NCBI GenBank assembly: GCA_013397455.1
Contig: VYZB01000527.1
Coordinates: forward strand, 382,216-446,215
Length of the DNA: 64,000 nucleotides
Direction of reading: 5' to 3'
Source of the DNA: Crotophaga sulcirostris
Lineage: Eukaryota > Chordata > Aves > Cuculiformes > Crotophagidae
In this document: positions 1 to 12,713 of the stretch, piece after piece
How the letters are laid out: every line of letters begins with the position of its first letter
Numbering within the stretch: position 1 is the stretch's first letter
Notes under the pieces: generated by a model
Seen by the model: only the letters and a program-made list of their open reading frames with translations
Told to the model about the DNA's origin: nothing
Databases searched by the model: none
Translations under genes and position numbers: made by a program

Positions 1-3000
1 CTTAAAATAAAAAGTGTTTGTCTTTTCATGTTTTGTGAAATACTTTTTGCACATCGGCCTAAGGAAGACAGTATTACACAGTCCATGTCCTGCTGCTCTT
101 CATTACTGCAATAGGTTTTACTGTAGTGGTACTCATGGGCACCACTGTAAAGCAATGTTTCCTATGGCTAAAAACTAGGAAAGAATTAGAATTCTTCATA
201 ATTTTGATTGCTTCTTTTTTGAAAGTTGCAATTTCCTCATGTGGAAAATGGAGATAGTGATGTTTAGTTCTTTTGTAAATGTCCGCTGCCAAAAATGCTG
301 CGAAGGACCTTGGTACTGCATATCGGGTTTGTATCTCCTTCAAGGACATTGCTAACACCTCTTACAGAACCAGTCCTGCTTCAGAGTTTAGGTTGTGAGA
401 AGACAGGACTGATAGATGAGAGGAATAAGTTGGCAGCAAGGAGGTGTTGAAGCAAAAGAGAAGTGAACAGGTTATCTCTCATCAGTAAAAGCCTCGGTTC
501 ATCACTCACCAGACAACCTCTTCCTATAGATTTGCTTTTATATGATATGCTTTTAAATTTGTATTTTCTGGCTCAGTGCTCTGTTACTCCAGGTCTGAGC
601 CAATACCAAAGGAACTCTTGATTAATGAAGTGGTGCATCACTGTTGCAATTCCTGTGTTCAGTGGGAACAGAAAGAGGTTGCGCAGTCAAACTTCACTTT
701 GCACTCTGACAACGCAGAGCTTCCTCATATGTTCTTGTTGCAGTCACACACACTTTACATTTAGTTCCTCCATTTTCAAAAAGGAAGAAAGAGGGTTTTT
801 TAACAAATAGTTTTGTTACCTGAAGTTTTAAATAGGCCACGTTTAACCTATCCAAATGCTACAGTTAAGTCAAAGACCTTTTTCCTCCTATACCCAGTCC
901 TTCTCGTCTTCTCGTCTCGCTTTGCGGTATCCTCTTACATCATGGCACTCACAAGGACTGGCAATCGAAGAATGAGTGCCTTCCTAGCTTGTGCTCCCAT
1001 ACCAGTGTTTGTATCTCCAGTTGAAGTCTCCGTAGCACTTTGTTCACCAAAAGGTCAATTCTGGTTTATGCTTTTAGGTGCTAGGGTTTCGCTTTCTTCT
1101 GTAATCACAAAAAGGAATGTTACAGCATTCCACTTGGTTAGAGAGGTTGCATAGCTAGATGCAACTTAGAAGAAACAGCAGGGAGTACCCAATTTATTTA
1201 CATCAAACACAAAAAAGTAGAAATAAATTGTCTGCTTTGGGGATTATGAAATCTTTGTAAGCACTTCAAACAAAGTACAATGAGCATGGGGCAAAGTTGG
1301 CAGGCTCCTAGCTGCAGCTGTCAGATCCTGAAAATTAGGGAATCAAATGTTGGCACTTGGAAGGCGAGATGGTTCATTTACAAGTGATCCTAGGTAAAGC
1401 TGTGATATTTTTAGCTCTTTACACAACGCATTGTACTTTCCAGAGTTCAGCACAAGGCCCCAAGAACCTCGACTTTCCCAGGGTATCAGGATAGAACAGT
1501 GTCATAGCTGTGCTTAGCTACACTAATTGAAATGAATATGGTTTGGAGAATGTGGCACAGAAAGTCCTATCAGTTTGTTAACAGATAAGCAAGGTTTGCA
1601 TATTCATTTCCATAAGGGGTTTAATTTTTTTTGCACAAACTCTTGTCCATCCCAACTTGGCCCCTGGCAAAGCAATATAAAAAATGTTTTGATTTGCAAA
1701 CAGAGAAGGCAGTCAGTCTTGAACCACAGAACTTGTCACTTTTCCTCTGAAACTGCCTGTTTCCACCAGAAACAACTCTCTAGCTCTCAACTAGGTATAT
1801 GGACTTTTAAGAGAGCAGCTATAAAGGAGCTCACAACTCAAACATTAAATGGTTTAAGCCAGGACCTTTCAGTTTGCTACCTTTTTCTTAACTTTTCACT
1901 AAAGTTCTAGGTTATACTCCTGTCTGTCAGAGACTTCTTACTCAAGAAAATAGAAGGGTAGTCAATTTGTGAGACTAAAAGTGGCAAACCTGTAGGATTC
2001 TTAGAGAAGCCAGAAGCCTTTTGCTGTAAAAAGTTAACCATCGTTTTAGCCAAATGTATGCAATGATTCAAACAAATCCACGCTGAACTGAATGCTCTTT
2101 CAGCACCCACTGGCATGAATAAATCATCAGTTTTATTGATCTGTGCATTTTCAGTGATAACTGAAAATGGTTTTTCATTAAAAATACTCTGATTGATCCA
2201 ACTGATTAGTAATAGCTACTTTAATACTTCTTTCCTGATCAGAAGCAAGCACTCCTAAAAGAGATATCCCGCTTAGTGCTGATGAAGAACTTTCCTGATT
2301 GATCAGTGTAATAACCAGGCTGTCGGGTACTTTCATTTTAACAGGTTGAGGTAATACTGCTCCTATATCTTAGAAGTTTGTCCTTCCATGTATGAGTTAT
2401 TAACTATCCAACAGTGGCTGCACTAGCTTAAATTTAGAGCCTCTTAGGAAGAAATACTGAAAATCTGTCATAATCAGGAACTTTTCCTAACTGAATTTTA
2501 ATACCTTGGACAGCCTCTATCCCATTAATTGGTCTAGTTAGAAAATTAAAACGTCAGTTCCTCAACTAGTAGTAAAAATAGTCAGCTAAGATTTTCGTGC
2601 AATTATCGTGTTTATGCAAATAAATTTATTAACAAAAGTGTTTATTTGAAACCTTGTTTAGATGCATTTAATACTTTATTTTCTGTAGTACTTCCGTATG
2701 AAGGATATTTTGATTACTGTAACACTATCAAATTGATACCATAATCCAGAAAGTACTATTTTTAAAGATTTGATTTGAAAGTGAGGGATTAGTCTGGGAT
2801 TTGTTCTTTTCTACCAACAAGCTTATCCATTTTCTCCTTTAATGATAATCTTGGAATAAGAACCTTGTGAAAACTTCACATGGAGTAAATGTTAGTTTTA
2901 AGGAGATGAAATAATGGGCTTATAGTGAGTGTGTAAGACTGAGCATTAGTAGAGCTGGGCTTTGATCCCAGCTCAGCAATGCACTGAAGCATATGGTCAA

Positions 3001-6000
3001 CAAACTTATGTCTTTCCTGGAGGGGTAACCTGCCCAACTCTGGTCTTGGAGAAGCCGTTTAGTAGCCGTGATTCAATTTTGTCGTATTTAGAATTGTCAT
3101 AATACTTAATTACTCCACAAAAACGTGGTAAGACTTTATGTGGTGACAGAAATCTCTTTCAGATTGTACTAAAGTGGAGAAGCATAAGGTACTGGCATTG
3201 ATGGATCCTCTCAATAAAACTGGAACATCATGCAGGAAATCTGGCCAGGCTGCTTAGATACCTGCATGCTGCAGGACACGATCCGGCAGATCAGAGTCTT
3301 GTTTTCATTCACTGTATTTCATAATCTAGATTCCATGCCTATGTTACAGTCACCCATAAAAATAGCCAAGTGAAAAAGCAGAATCTTTCTTTGCTTTCAT
3401 TTGGGTAGTTTTTGTGTCTCAGGGGGCTCTGACTCGGCCAGCAAGCATAGGTCTCCAGACTTGTTTACTTTAACTCAGTGCCAGCATTTGGTTCTTGTCC
3501 AGTCATTTAATCTTTGAAGCTTAAATAACTATTTGTGTTAAGTTGCTTGAGAAAGAAAAGCTTACTGGTGGACATGGCCTTGAATGGTACCTCACTGTGG
3601 GCACTGACAGATCCATGGGAATCCTGTAGGTTGAGCCTACTGAGTTTCTACGCATGGAACAGTTGACCTGGTCTGTGGGAAAATGCTGCTGCTCAAGAAT
3701 GGATTCCTTCTGGGTAGTTAACTTTAAAGTGATATGGCTGGACAGTGTTTTTCTTTTGTGAACTCATCAAATTATTTAGAAGACCTTTTACCGCAGTAAA
3801 ATACAATGTTTTGTAGCATTTTAAGGGCTTGATTTATCATCTACTTATAGATGGGAGCATGAGATGTATAAAGAAGTAGTGCTTACACAAATGGAAGCAC
3901 TGGTATTTTACAAGAAACTTATTTATAATTTTTGGAAACCTATGGAATAATTATCAGCTTTTAGCTGAAGAAACTTAATTTTACCATCAGATCCCTACAA
4001 GCTGCTGACTTAAGTGGAGTCAGATCTAATAATTCCAGCTCTGAATTTGTCCCTGGATCCAAAGAAGTCTTCAGTGAGTGAGATTTTGAGGGGCTGCTCT
4101 GCTGCTGTGTTTGGAGTAAATAAAGGCTTTCCAAAATTCTGCCAAACTATTCTTTGATTTTCTATAGATATTATCATTTTGCTACTGTTTTTTATATCCT
4201 GATTTAGCTTGTTTGCTGCAATAAAAGATTTGTGAAAGGTTAAGTTTGCTTTAAAAAAGCCAGAGATTGGAATGAAAGATAGACATCCATCTCCTAAAAT
4301 GAATAGGTTTTGCTTGTCAATGTGAGCAACTTGTAGTTCATTTTGAGTTAAATTTTTATTATATAGTCCTAACTTAATCAACTAATAATAGAACATTGGT
4401 GGAATCAGTTCCTTAATCAACAGAATCCTCTGACTTCCATTGTAAAATACATTATGCTTTTAATATTGAATATGCAAATACTCTACCTCCCACTTGAGCT
4501 ATTTTCAAGACCTTAAAAGTAGCTATAGAAGTGAAGAGAATAATAGTTTGCTTTTCATCCTCAGATAAGATGACAGAAAATTGTTCGGATTTGATAGCTG
4601 CGTGTGTTCACATATTAAATAAGTTTAATCCTTTACATCATTCTTTACTATATTCCACTGGTCAAATGGAATATCTCTGAAACTACTCGATCCAGACAGA
4701 TGACTGTGCTTCCTTTAAATTTTCCTCAGTTAGTTGGAGAACTTGTATTTACACTTTTATAACCTCTTGAAAATCACAGAAAACTTGGTATTGTCTAAGC
4801 AATATGAAAAAGTGTTTTGTATTAACTAAGAAGATCTACTTTGCTATGAAAAATAATTAATTCTGGTAATACTATATTAAGTGTGCCAATAATATAACAA
4901 AGACAGTGTGACTGTAACAGAACTGCCTCTGCTGAGCAGTGCTGTGGCTTAGGTGACCTTGTCTATCCTTGTCCTAGGTAGCATGCACAATGTAAAATGG
5001 TTTTCCAAAGCCACACATAGTCCAATCTGCATAGAGCACATTGAGTAATTTGTGGGTTTGTTCTTTCACCAAAAACGTTTATAGCTTTTGGCTTTAAAAA
5101 TAGTTCTGGAGCACAGCAAGAGAGAAGCAGCTTTGGCCTAGATATTGCACAGGATGGCAGATGAACAGGGTTGATTTCATTTTGGGCATTTTGCCCAGGA
5201 CACTTTTTATAGAACATACAGTTACTCTGGGGGTTCTTAGGCTGTGGTCACATTGGGGTTTTGGATTTATTCTTTAGAAGGGAGAGGCATAACTTTGCAA
5301 AAAGGAACATTAATGTAAATTTCAAAATCTAAGTTGTTCTGTGTTTGAGTTTTACACTTGTCTCTGTAGTAGTGGGACTCTTATTTTCTCCATGCGGCTG
5401 TCTATTTTATGCTCCCTCTGCACACGCTGAACCCCTCCTCATCAAGTGACATTCAGAACCCTGTTCTTACATCATTTACTCTAATAAATTTTATTTGCTT
5501 TCCATCTCTGGCTCTAAATGCATTTTTGAGCCATGACCAGCATTTGCCTTAGCTTTCACGTAAAATATAAGAATAAATGCTAAGCCTGTTTGACAGATGG
5601 AAAACATTAGGGCAAAATAAAATATTACATGTTAGTTTCAACACCTGGTATGTCATATCTTACAAATTGAGCACACACATATTCAGATGTAAATTAGCCA
5701 AGGCTGCTGTTGTAAGGATATGTATTATTTTGCTTAGTCTTTAATAAATATAGAAATTTTCCATTACTTTAGATTTTGAGTGAAATATGTATTGCATTTC
5801 TCTGCTTCTGTGCAAGGATTCTGCTTTACTTTCCTGTTTTTAAAAACTTAACCAGTGATATCATTTAGGTCTGCAGGAGTGAAGGAAAGAGAAAAAAATT
5901 TAACTTTCTAGAAATAACATTTTTTTGAAAAAAGATAGTCTTTTCCCATGCCCTCTTCTCTTCCAGTTTTTCTGCACTTTCTTATCACAGCCCAAGGTCT

Positions 6001-6399
6001 GCAGAGCTCTTTGGGGCTACACGCTGCTCAGCTGGTGCTCTGTTACAAGTGCAAGTTACTATTACATTTTTTACTATCCATGATTCTCAAAACATTTACA
6101 GAGAAAAATTACTTTTCCAACTGTCAAACGGTGGTGAGCAGAACCAAATGATCTTACAATTACAAATGAGTGAGCTGGGACAGAAAGCAACAGAGCTGGT
6201 TTTCTTGATCTCACTCTGAACAAATGCGGAGCTGAAAATAAATACACCCTGGGAACCCGGAATTCCAGTCCTCTCTTCTAAACACTTAATCTTCAATATG
6301 CAGTCCAAATAGGATAATTACATTTTATATAGCAACAGCCTGTGATAAGGCCCATTTTTGCTTTAAATTAAATGGTATTTCTGTTCTCTCTCATTCCAG
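1..6399 (+). other. IFT81 intron (partial), no recognised gene
   Basis: This stretch lies upstream of the first exon seen. I looked for the preceding IFT81 exon on the + strand and found none. The open frames in it are short, mostly lack an ATG and have no splice-site support. It contains one short hairpin at 2952-2974 but no confident repeat. It ends with the acceptor TCATTCCAG before the exon at 6400. Confidence 0.7.
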
Positions 6400-6549
6400 T
6401 TCAAACTCTATGTTAATAAGCTCCGGAGCAAGAACACATTTTATAAAAAGAAGCGACTGGAAATAGCAGAAATTACAGCTGAGTATGGTATCCTCCAGAG
6501 GACAGAAGAACTTCTAAAACAGCGCCACGAGGCTATTCAGCAGCAGTTG
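6400..6549 (+). CDS. IFT81: IFT81 coding exon (50 codons)
   Basis: The exon lies between acceptor TCATTCCAG and donor GTAATA and is in phase 0 at both ends. It reads [18 protein letters not shown], then an [10 protein letters not shown] segment, then [19 protein letters not shown]. The basic, heptad-like composition fits the coiled coil that pairs with IFT74. The match to human IFT81 is strong in the [11 protein letters not shown] block and weaker in the middle. Confidence 0.95.
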
Positions 6550-8495
6550 GTAATACAAGCATTTACTGCTCCCACAGTCCATCCCCTTTCCTTCCCCAAC
6601 GTCAGCTACATAATAAGATGGATGTTGTTTCGTTTTACTCTAATGTATATCATCCTCAGCTCTCCTGCTGTCATTAGTCAAAGAGTCATTAGGGTATAAA
6701 GTTTATTTTTGTCTGTGGCTGTGTTAAGCTGCTGTACTTTGTGTTCAACAACTGATTCTTACAGTCGTGGCTGCTCTGCAATTTCTTTTTAGATGGAGGG
6801 GCATGACCCTGCTTTTTAAAGTCAATGGTAATTCTTCACTAACTCCAGCTAGAGCAAAGCTGGCTCTTAAATTATTTTTTTCGCATCCATATGCGTAGTA
6901 AGGACTTTGAAAATTATCAACAGCAAGTAGGCTTCAAGTTACTGCTGTAAAATGTATAGGAATAGTGTTCAAAAAAAGGGCGAGCAGGAAGGAAGCATTC
7001 AAACCCTGGAATATTTAGAAGAAAAAGTGTTTCACAGTAAGTGAAAACTTTTTCTAAGCCAGAACAGCAGGAGAAGATTTTCTGCTATGCATAACTCTTA
7101 AGTGTTTAAGGAACATATGTGCATCCCAAACGCAAAGAAAAAACCTTTTTAGTTCAGGAATACTCCTGATGTAGTATTTTCTTTTTATACCAGCATTTTT
7201 GCTATCAGAATATTTTGGTTTTACTTATATCTCTTTTGTTACAAGCATGTATTTTGCATTTTTAAACATGAAAGTATTTGCCTTATTAAAAGCAAATAGG
7301 AAGTGTGAAAATATATGGGATAGACTTTGAAAAGATAATCCCATGGATGCAGTGGGTGATGCTGTTTCCATAGGTTATTGTTTAATTAAAGATAAAATCC
7401 AGAACTGCTAGCCGGGTAGAAAGAAGCACCTGAGCAGTAAGATCAGAGCTTTTCCTTGTGATTGCTGCTCTGCCAGAAGGAAGGAGTGTGGATGTTTCTT
7501 TTCACTCCTGGAGTGTTTATTTACAGCAGGATAACTAAGGCACAGTTGTCATCTCACAGGAAAAGCACAGCAGAGACAAGGCACTAGAAGTTTCTCTGTG
7601 AAATGGCTACACGTGGTCACCAGTAGATTCTCATTCAAGTCTGACCTTTTCTAAACTACCCTGTAGTACAACTACAGAGCTTTGACTGCATCAGCTTCTT
7701 GCCCCCAGATGACTGGTGCCCACCTTTCCCCCATAGAATCGAGTGTCCTTTCTCTGGCCCTGGGCACAAGGCCCCGTCAGGCTGCTCACTGCCGTTAACG
7801 GCTACGGAGCGCTCCTGTCAGGGTAGCACTAGCTGTTAGAAGAGACAAATCTTTTCTTAAACATATGGTTGTAAAAGGTTTTTGAGGATATCAGACTTGG
7901 GAGTTCACAGATATATGGAGCTTTTAAGAATGAATGTTTTGCATTTGAATAAATTGTGGATGTGTTAATCAACACTTAGTGTTCAGATTACAGAAAATGC
8001 CCTCCTTGCGTACTTAATGAGCAAGCATTGCTAAAGACCATTGCATCGACATATAATTAAATCTAAAGTTTAGGTAATGTAATGCTAGAATTTGGTGAGA
8101 TGGCATTAGTATTACTATAATTAATACAATACTTAGTTTTGCTTGACAGTTGTTTAAAAAATAATTAGCTACATCTTCAGATTAAGCATCTGGATTTTCC
8201 AAATGGCACTTCAGAGCCTGACCTGCAGCCCAAGCTCACTTGGTGGAAACTTTCTGTTCATTTAATTGGACGCTGGATGACCAAACAACGTATTTACAGA
8301 AAGTTGTTATTATCCTACTACACAGGCACTGGATAAAAAGTTGCTGTGGCAGATAGATTATGAATCACTTTTAAAATAAATGAATTGCAGTACTGATCAT
8401 TTCCACTTCCTCACAGTATTTTGGCTCTGTGAAGGAATTTGCTGTGTTACTTGACTAATGGACTCACAATCATCATTTATTTTTTGTGTCTACAG
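6550..8495 (+). other. IFT81 intron
   Basis: Intron of 1946 bp from GTAATA to TACAG. I see no gene or clear repeat in it. A perfect 10-bp palindrome, CCGTTAACGG, lies near 7793. Confidence 0.85.
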
Positions 8496-8624
8496 CAAGC
8501 AATTGAAGACAAGAAAGGTATTTCTGGATATAGTTACACCCAAGAGGAGCTGGAACGAGTATCTGCAGTGAAGAGTGAAATGGATGAAATGAAAGGCCGG
8601 ACACTAGACAACATGTCTGAAATG
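8496..8624 (+). CDS. IFT81: IFT81 coding exon (43 codons)
   Basis: The exon follows TCTACAG and is in phase 0 at both ends. It encodes [20 protein letters not shown], then [20 protein letters not shown] and SEM. This is one of the best conserved IFT81 blocks. The donor is GTGATT, weaker than the consensus. Reading through it meets a stop after four codons, which confirms the exon end. Confidence 0.96.
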
Positions 8625-9737
8625 GTGATTTTTGTCTGAAGCTGTTGTATTTCCTCAGTGTGAATATCTGGTTCCTCAGCACATAAACCCAAATCTAATA
8701 TATCTGTTTGGGTTTTTAATTTTCTTTTGATCTGTATTTATATATACAAAATATATTTTCAGACAGCATGCAAAAGGTTTACAAAGGTAATCTTGAAAAA
8801 CTTTTCTAAAATGCACTTTTAATGTATGAAGAAGAAATTTAGAATTAAAAAAATAATAATCCTACTTTCCTCCTCTTCAGAAAGATTAGAGATAACAAGT
8901 CTTGTCACTTTTGGGTTTTGACTTCTTTGTGATTTCAGAAATGGTTTCATACTTGCACATTTTTTTGAAAGAGAAGAGCGGTTTGAATCTTTATCAGAAT
9001 ATTTTTCTAAAATGTTTGTAAATCACTGGAGTTAAAAATTCGTTAAGAAAAAAGTACTTAAAATGCCTAAAGAGCAAAATATCTTCTCTATAGCCTAATT
9101 TGGAATTGCACTTAGAACTGTCATGTTTTAATTTAACTTCCCACATAGCCATAGAGGCAAGACAGAACTTGAATTTCTAATTGGAAAATGTTATAAAAGA
9201 GCAAAAAGCAAAATAGCATTCTTTGAAATCAGTGGGGCACTTTTGAAATAAAGTGGTATAATTAAAACAGAATGACTCTGAAATAGAAAGTTGGATAGAA
9301 CTTCAATTTTCAGTGTAAATATTTTAAAGCGACTCTGTTTTAGCGTTTTCAAACTTTATTTAACCTATGCAGGCAGAGGGAGTTTGTTTTTGTAAGGATG
9401 TTTTTTCTGTCAGTCCACCTCTACTGAGCTTGTTCATGTTCCCATACTCCTTAAGCTCCTCAGGTGTCTGGCCCATAGGTTGTCTCTGGTCTCACTGTGA
9501 AGTTGAGACAATGGGAGAGCAGAGTTCGTCTCGTGTGGTAATGACCCCACTGCAAGATGGGCTTTTCCCCCTTGTTAATTAGGCCTGAACTTACAGTATA
9601 TATAGTTCAGTCTTCATCAGACTTTTTCTTTTTCTCTGCATATTTTGGTTTTCTACTCTTCATTTTCACATTCCTAATTATATAAATGTAGCATTGGTAT
9701 CACAGGTTTAACGTATATTATTTTGTCCTTCTATCAG
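8625..9737 (+). other. IFT81 intron
   Basis: Intron of 1113 bp, AT-rich, with no recognised element. It ends at CTATCAG. Confidence 0.85.
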
Positions 9738-9827
9738 GTAAAAAAGCTGAATGCTATGGTGGCGGAGAAGAAGGCAAGCCTGGCTCCTGTTATCAAAGAA
9801 CTGAGACAGCTGCGTCAGCAGTACCAA
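9738..9827 (+). CDS. IFT81: IFT81 coding exon (30 codons)
   Basis: The exon lies between CTATCAG and donor GTGAGG and is in phase 0. It reads [20 protein letters not shown] followed by [10 protein letters not shown]. The human counterpart is nearly identical in the [10 protein letters not shown] part. It is coiled coil throughout. Confidence 0.96.
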
Positions 9828-10840
9828 GTGAGGAGAAACACTTCCCTTGTTTGGTGTAAATAAAATCAGAATCTCAAATAAGTCCAGTTTTCAGCTCTCC
9901 GTAGGGCCCTACAAGGGCAGGATCAACTCTGAAGGAAAGCTGGAAATAGCAGAGTGGGTCAATGGTGATTTGCAAGAGCCAACATGTTAAAGATTGAAAT
10001 TCATAAAAGCTGACAGTGCAGGCACAAAATCAGGCTGAAAATTTTGTCCTTTATAGCACTTAAAACAAATTCCCAGTGGAAATTTTTTTTTAAATCGTGG
10101 TTCAAAACCATAGGAAAGTTAATTTTCAAATTGCTTTCAGAAAACTGCATCTCAACACTAACGATCTCAAGTAAGGTTCTTCTTTTTAAATGGATTGCAA
10201 ATAATGTCTCATCCTAATAGTTGAATGCATTGATCTAAGTCCTATACTAGTCTGTAGGAAAGACAGATTTATCCATTTGTTTTCAGAATTTTATAGTGAG
10301 CTGGAAAAGTCATTCACGTCCACGGTTGCTCTGAGTTGGCTCATTGCCATAGGAGTAAATCGAGTCATCAATTTCTCTATCAACTGAATTTCCAGAAAAC
10401 TTACTTTTAATGGTTCTATTAAGAGTGTAAGCAAATGAAATCCGGCTAAGGTGTTTGTTGTGTACAACTAGAAAGCTGTCTTTTCATAGGTAACAAGTAT
10501 ATTAATGCTTTTTTAATCGGTTTTTATAATTGTTCTTCCTTTCTTCTTGCAACCACTGCCCTATTAACGTACCGCAGTAAATCTGTGGATGTGGCTGTAA
10601 AGAGGAAATTTGTGTGCTGTGTTGTGGTGTACACAGCTGATCACCCAGTTATGTGGGTGGAGGCTGGTGGCTTCCCTGTGTGTGGTGATCCCCATGTGCC
10701 TGCTGGCTTTATGTAAGTGTCTGAGTGTGCCAGGAGCTGTGGCTGGTGTGCGAGAGCGGCGGGAGCGCAGTCTGCCTGAATGTCACCTGTGAATCAATTG
10801 AAGGTTTCATTTATGTACCCTTTTGCCCTTTTAATTTAAG
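9828..10840 (+). other. IFT81 intron
   Basis: Intron of 1013 bp. Around 10610-10790 it has a GC-richer, TG-rich patch (TGTGCTGTGTTGTGG and similar). No gene or repeat family was recognised. Confidence 0.85.
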
Positions 10841-10927
10841 GAATTAACTCAAGAATGTGATGAAAAAAAAATCCAATATGACAGCTGTGCAGCAGGGTTG
10901 GAGAGCAATCGCTCTACACTGGAACAG
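10841..10927 (+). CDS. IFT81: IFT81 coding exon (29 codons)
   Basis: The exon lies between TTAATTTAAG and donor GTAAGA and is in phase 0. It encodes [20 protein letters not shown] then ESNRSTLEQ. The AGLESNRS motif is a clear IFT81 signature. Confidence 0.97.
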
Positions 10928-12464
10928 GTAAGATGGAGGTGTGTTCATGCAGATTAGTAAATGCTGTGCGACGTGTTATTCACTATGGTACAATATTTTC
11001 CCTGCCTTCCCTATGGCTAAGGAAAGTGCAAATCCACTTCAGGTGGAAGTGAGTCAGTGGTGATCCACAGCTGTGCAGATCATACCTGAAGCTGCTGTGG
11101 ACTGACTACAGTCACACGCTTCTCCTGTTCTGAATAGCAACAAACGAACTCAGGGCACATCAGTTCATCCACTGACACCCAGCCTTGCTTAGCAAGGCTA
11201 TTGTAAAAGAAACTGCATCTGCCAGAAATCCTGCTGAGCTAGATAGTATCTGCTAGGATAAAAATTGACCATAAAATAAGGACCAATTTTTCAAGACAAA
11301 TCTTTATATGCATTTAGCAGATTCATTAAATTAGCAATCCAATGGATAATTAATGGACTGAAATTGGTGGCAAGAATACTTTATTAAATGTGACTGTCTT
11401 GTATTCTTGTGTGCAACAGCTTTTTAAAAATACAACCATGTGGGTATAGCGACGAGCTTGTGTGTCTGTCATTTATGCATGACTTGAACTCCAGCACTTT
11501 TAGGACAGGAGGTACATGAACCAGCGCAATCCTTTAAGGTGGGGGCAGTATTAATATGTTTATATGAATCTGCCTTATCTTACTAAATCTCCTGTGAATT
11601 TTGTCTGGACTTGATTTTTCAATGCCTTGCCCATGTAAGGAATATATTTCAAAATACAAAAGGGGTACATTTAAAGCATGGGTGGATACATAAGTAATTC
11701 CTTTCTTGCACTAAAAGTACATTTGTATTGCTTAATCCAAGCAAAATAAAGAATCCACAGATGAACCTACTATGAAATGGACCTTCCATAAGAACTGTTT
11801 TACAATAGTAGTTGAGGCTAACACATGATGACAATCACATCCACTGGTGAAGCTGGATGTGACTGTCAGCAAACTCTTGCAGTTGAGCAGTAGGATGGTC
11901 CAGCTGATGATCTGAAAATCACATGGTAACCGAGCTGTGGAGTTGACAACTGCTGTGCGACCTGGAGTACAGGAATTCCATTTGGATTATTAGGTTTTTT
12001 TACTATGGACCATTTAGAGATGGGGCTAACCACCTATCTCCATACTCCTCAACATGATTATTCATTGCTAATTAACGTACTATTAACATGCTTGTAGCTT
12101 CTAACTTATGTTTTGCAGATGTGTTCCCGGAAATGCTTATTCACAACTGTTACTCACACTTAAGATGTGCTTAGGAACAAGAGTCTTGGCAGCACTTGGG
12201 AAGTGTCTGTTAGAAGTCAGTCATATTAATAAACACCCTTTAGCAATCATTTAGCATCTCTAACTGTGACTGAAGCTGCAAATTAAAAAAATCAATCATC
12301 TTTATAATATGGGCTTTACAGAACTCTTTTGTAAACATATAAGAAATTATAAATTCAGTGTTATGCCTGTTTCACTTAAGGATGCATGGTTTATAGAGCA
12401 ACACAGGGCATCTCCTGTGGACTCCAGGTACGATGTCCTTTGAAATCTTATTCTTGTACTACAG
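10928..12464 (+). other. IFT81 intron
   Basis: Intron of 1537 bp with no recognised gene, RNA or repeat family. Confidence 0.85.
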
Positions 12465-12536
12465 GAAGTGAAAGGACTTCTTGAGGAGTGCATTCAGGAG
12501 GAAAGCAACTACCGTTATATTAACTGCATGAAAAGG
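12465..12536 (+). CDS. IFT81: IFT81 coding exon (24 codons)
   Basis: The exon lies between TACTACAG and donor GTAAGA and is in phase 0. It reads EVKGLLEECIQEESNYRYIN then CMKR. It corresponds to the human EVRRLREECLQEES block. It is followed by a very short intron of 91 bp (12537-12627). Confidence 0.95.
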
Positions 12537-12627
12537 GTAAGATCGCTAGAGAGACCAAATTGTTTGTTGTGAAATGAAATAGGAACTCTAATGTATGTAT
12601 TTTTTAAAATTTTGTATTTCTTTATAG

Positions 12628-12713
12628 AATCTAGAAATACAGCTGCAGCGTGCTAAAGAAGAAATGAAGGCATACGTATCCCCGGACCCGCAGGAGAGAC
12701 GGAAGACAATTCG
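12628..12713 (+). CDS. IFT81: IFT81 coding exon (28 codons plus 2 nt)
   Basis: The exon lies between TTTATAG and donor GTAAGT. It encodes NLEIQLQRAKEEMKAYVSPD then PQERRKTI and the first two bases of an Arg codon. It ends in phase 2 and joins the next exon, which starts with one base. The MKAY and QE-R motifs match IFT81. Confidence 0.95.

Noticed and set aside
813..1154. 113-codon frame in the first IFT81 intron
   Set aside because: It starts at TTG and has no splice sites matching IFT81 phase and no resemblance to the preceding IFT81 exon.
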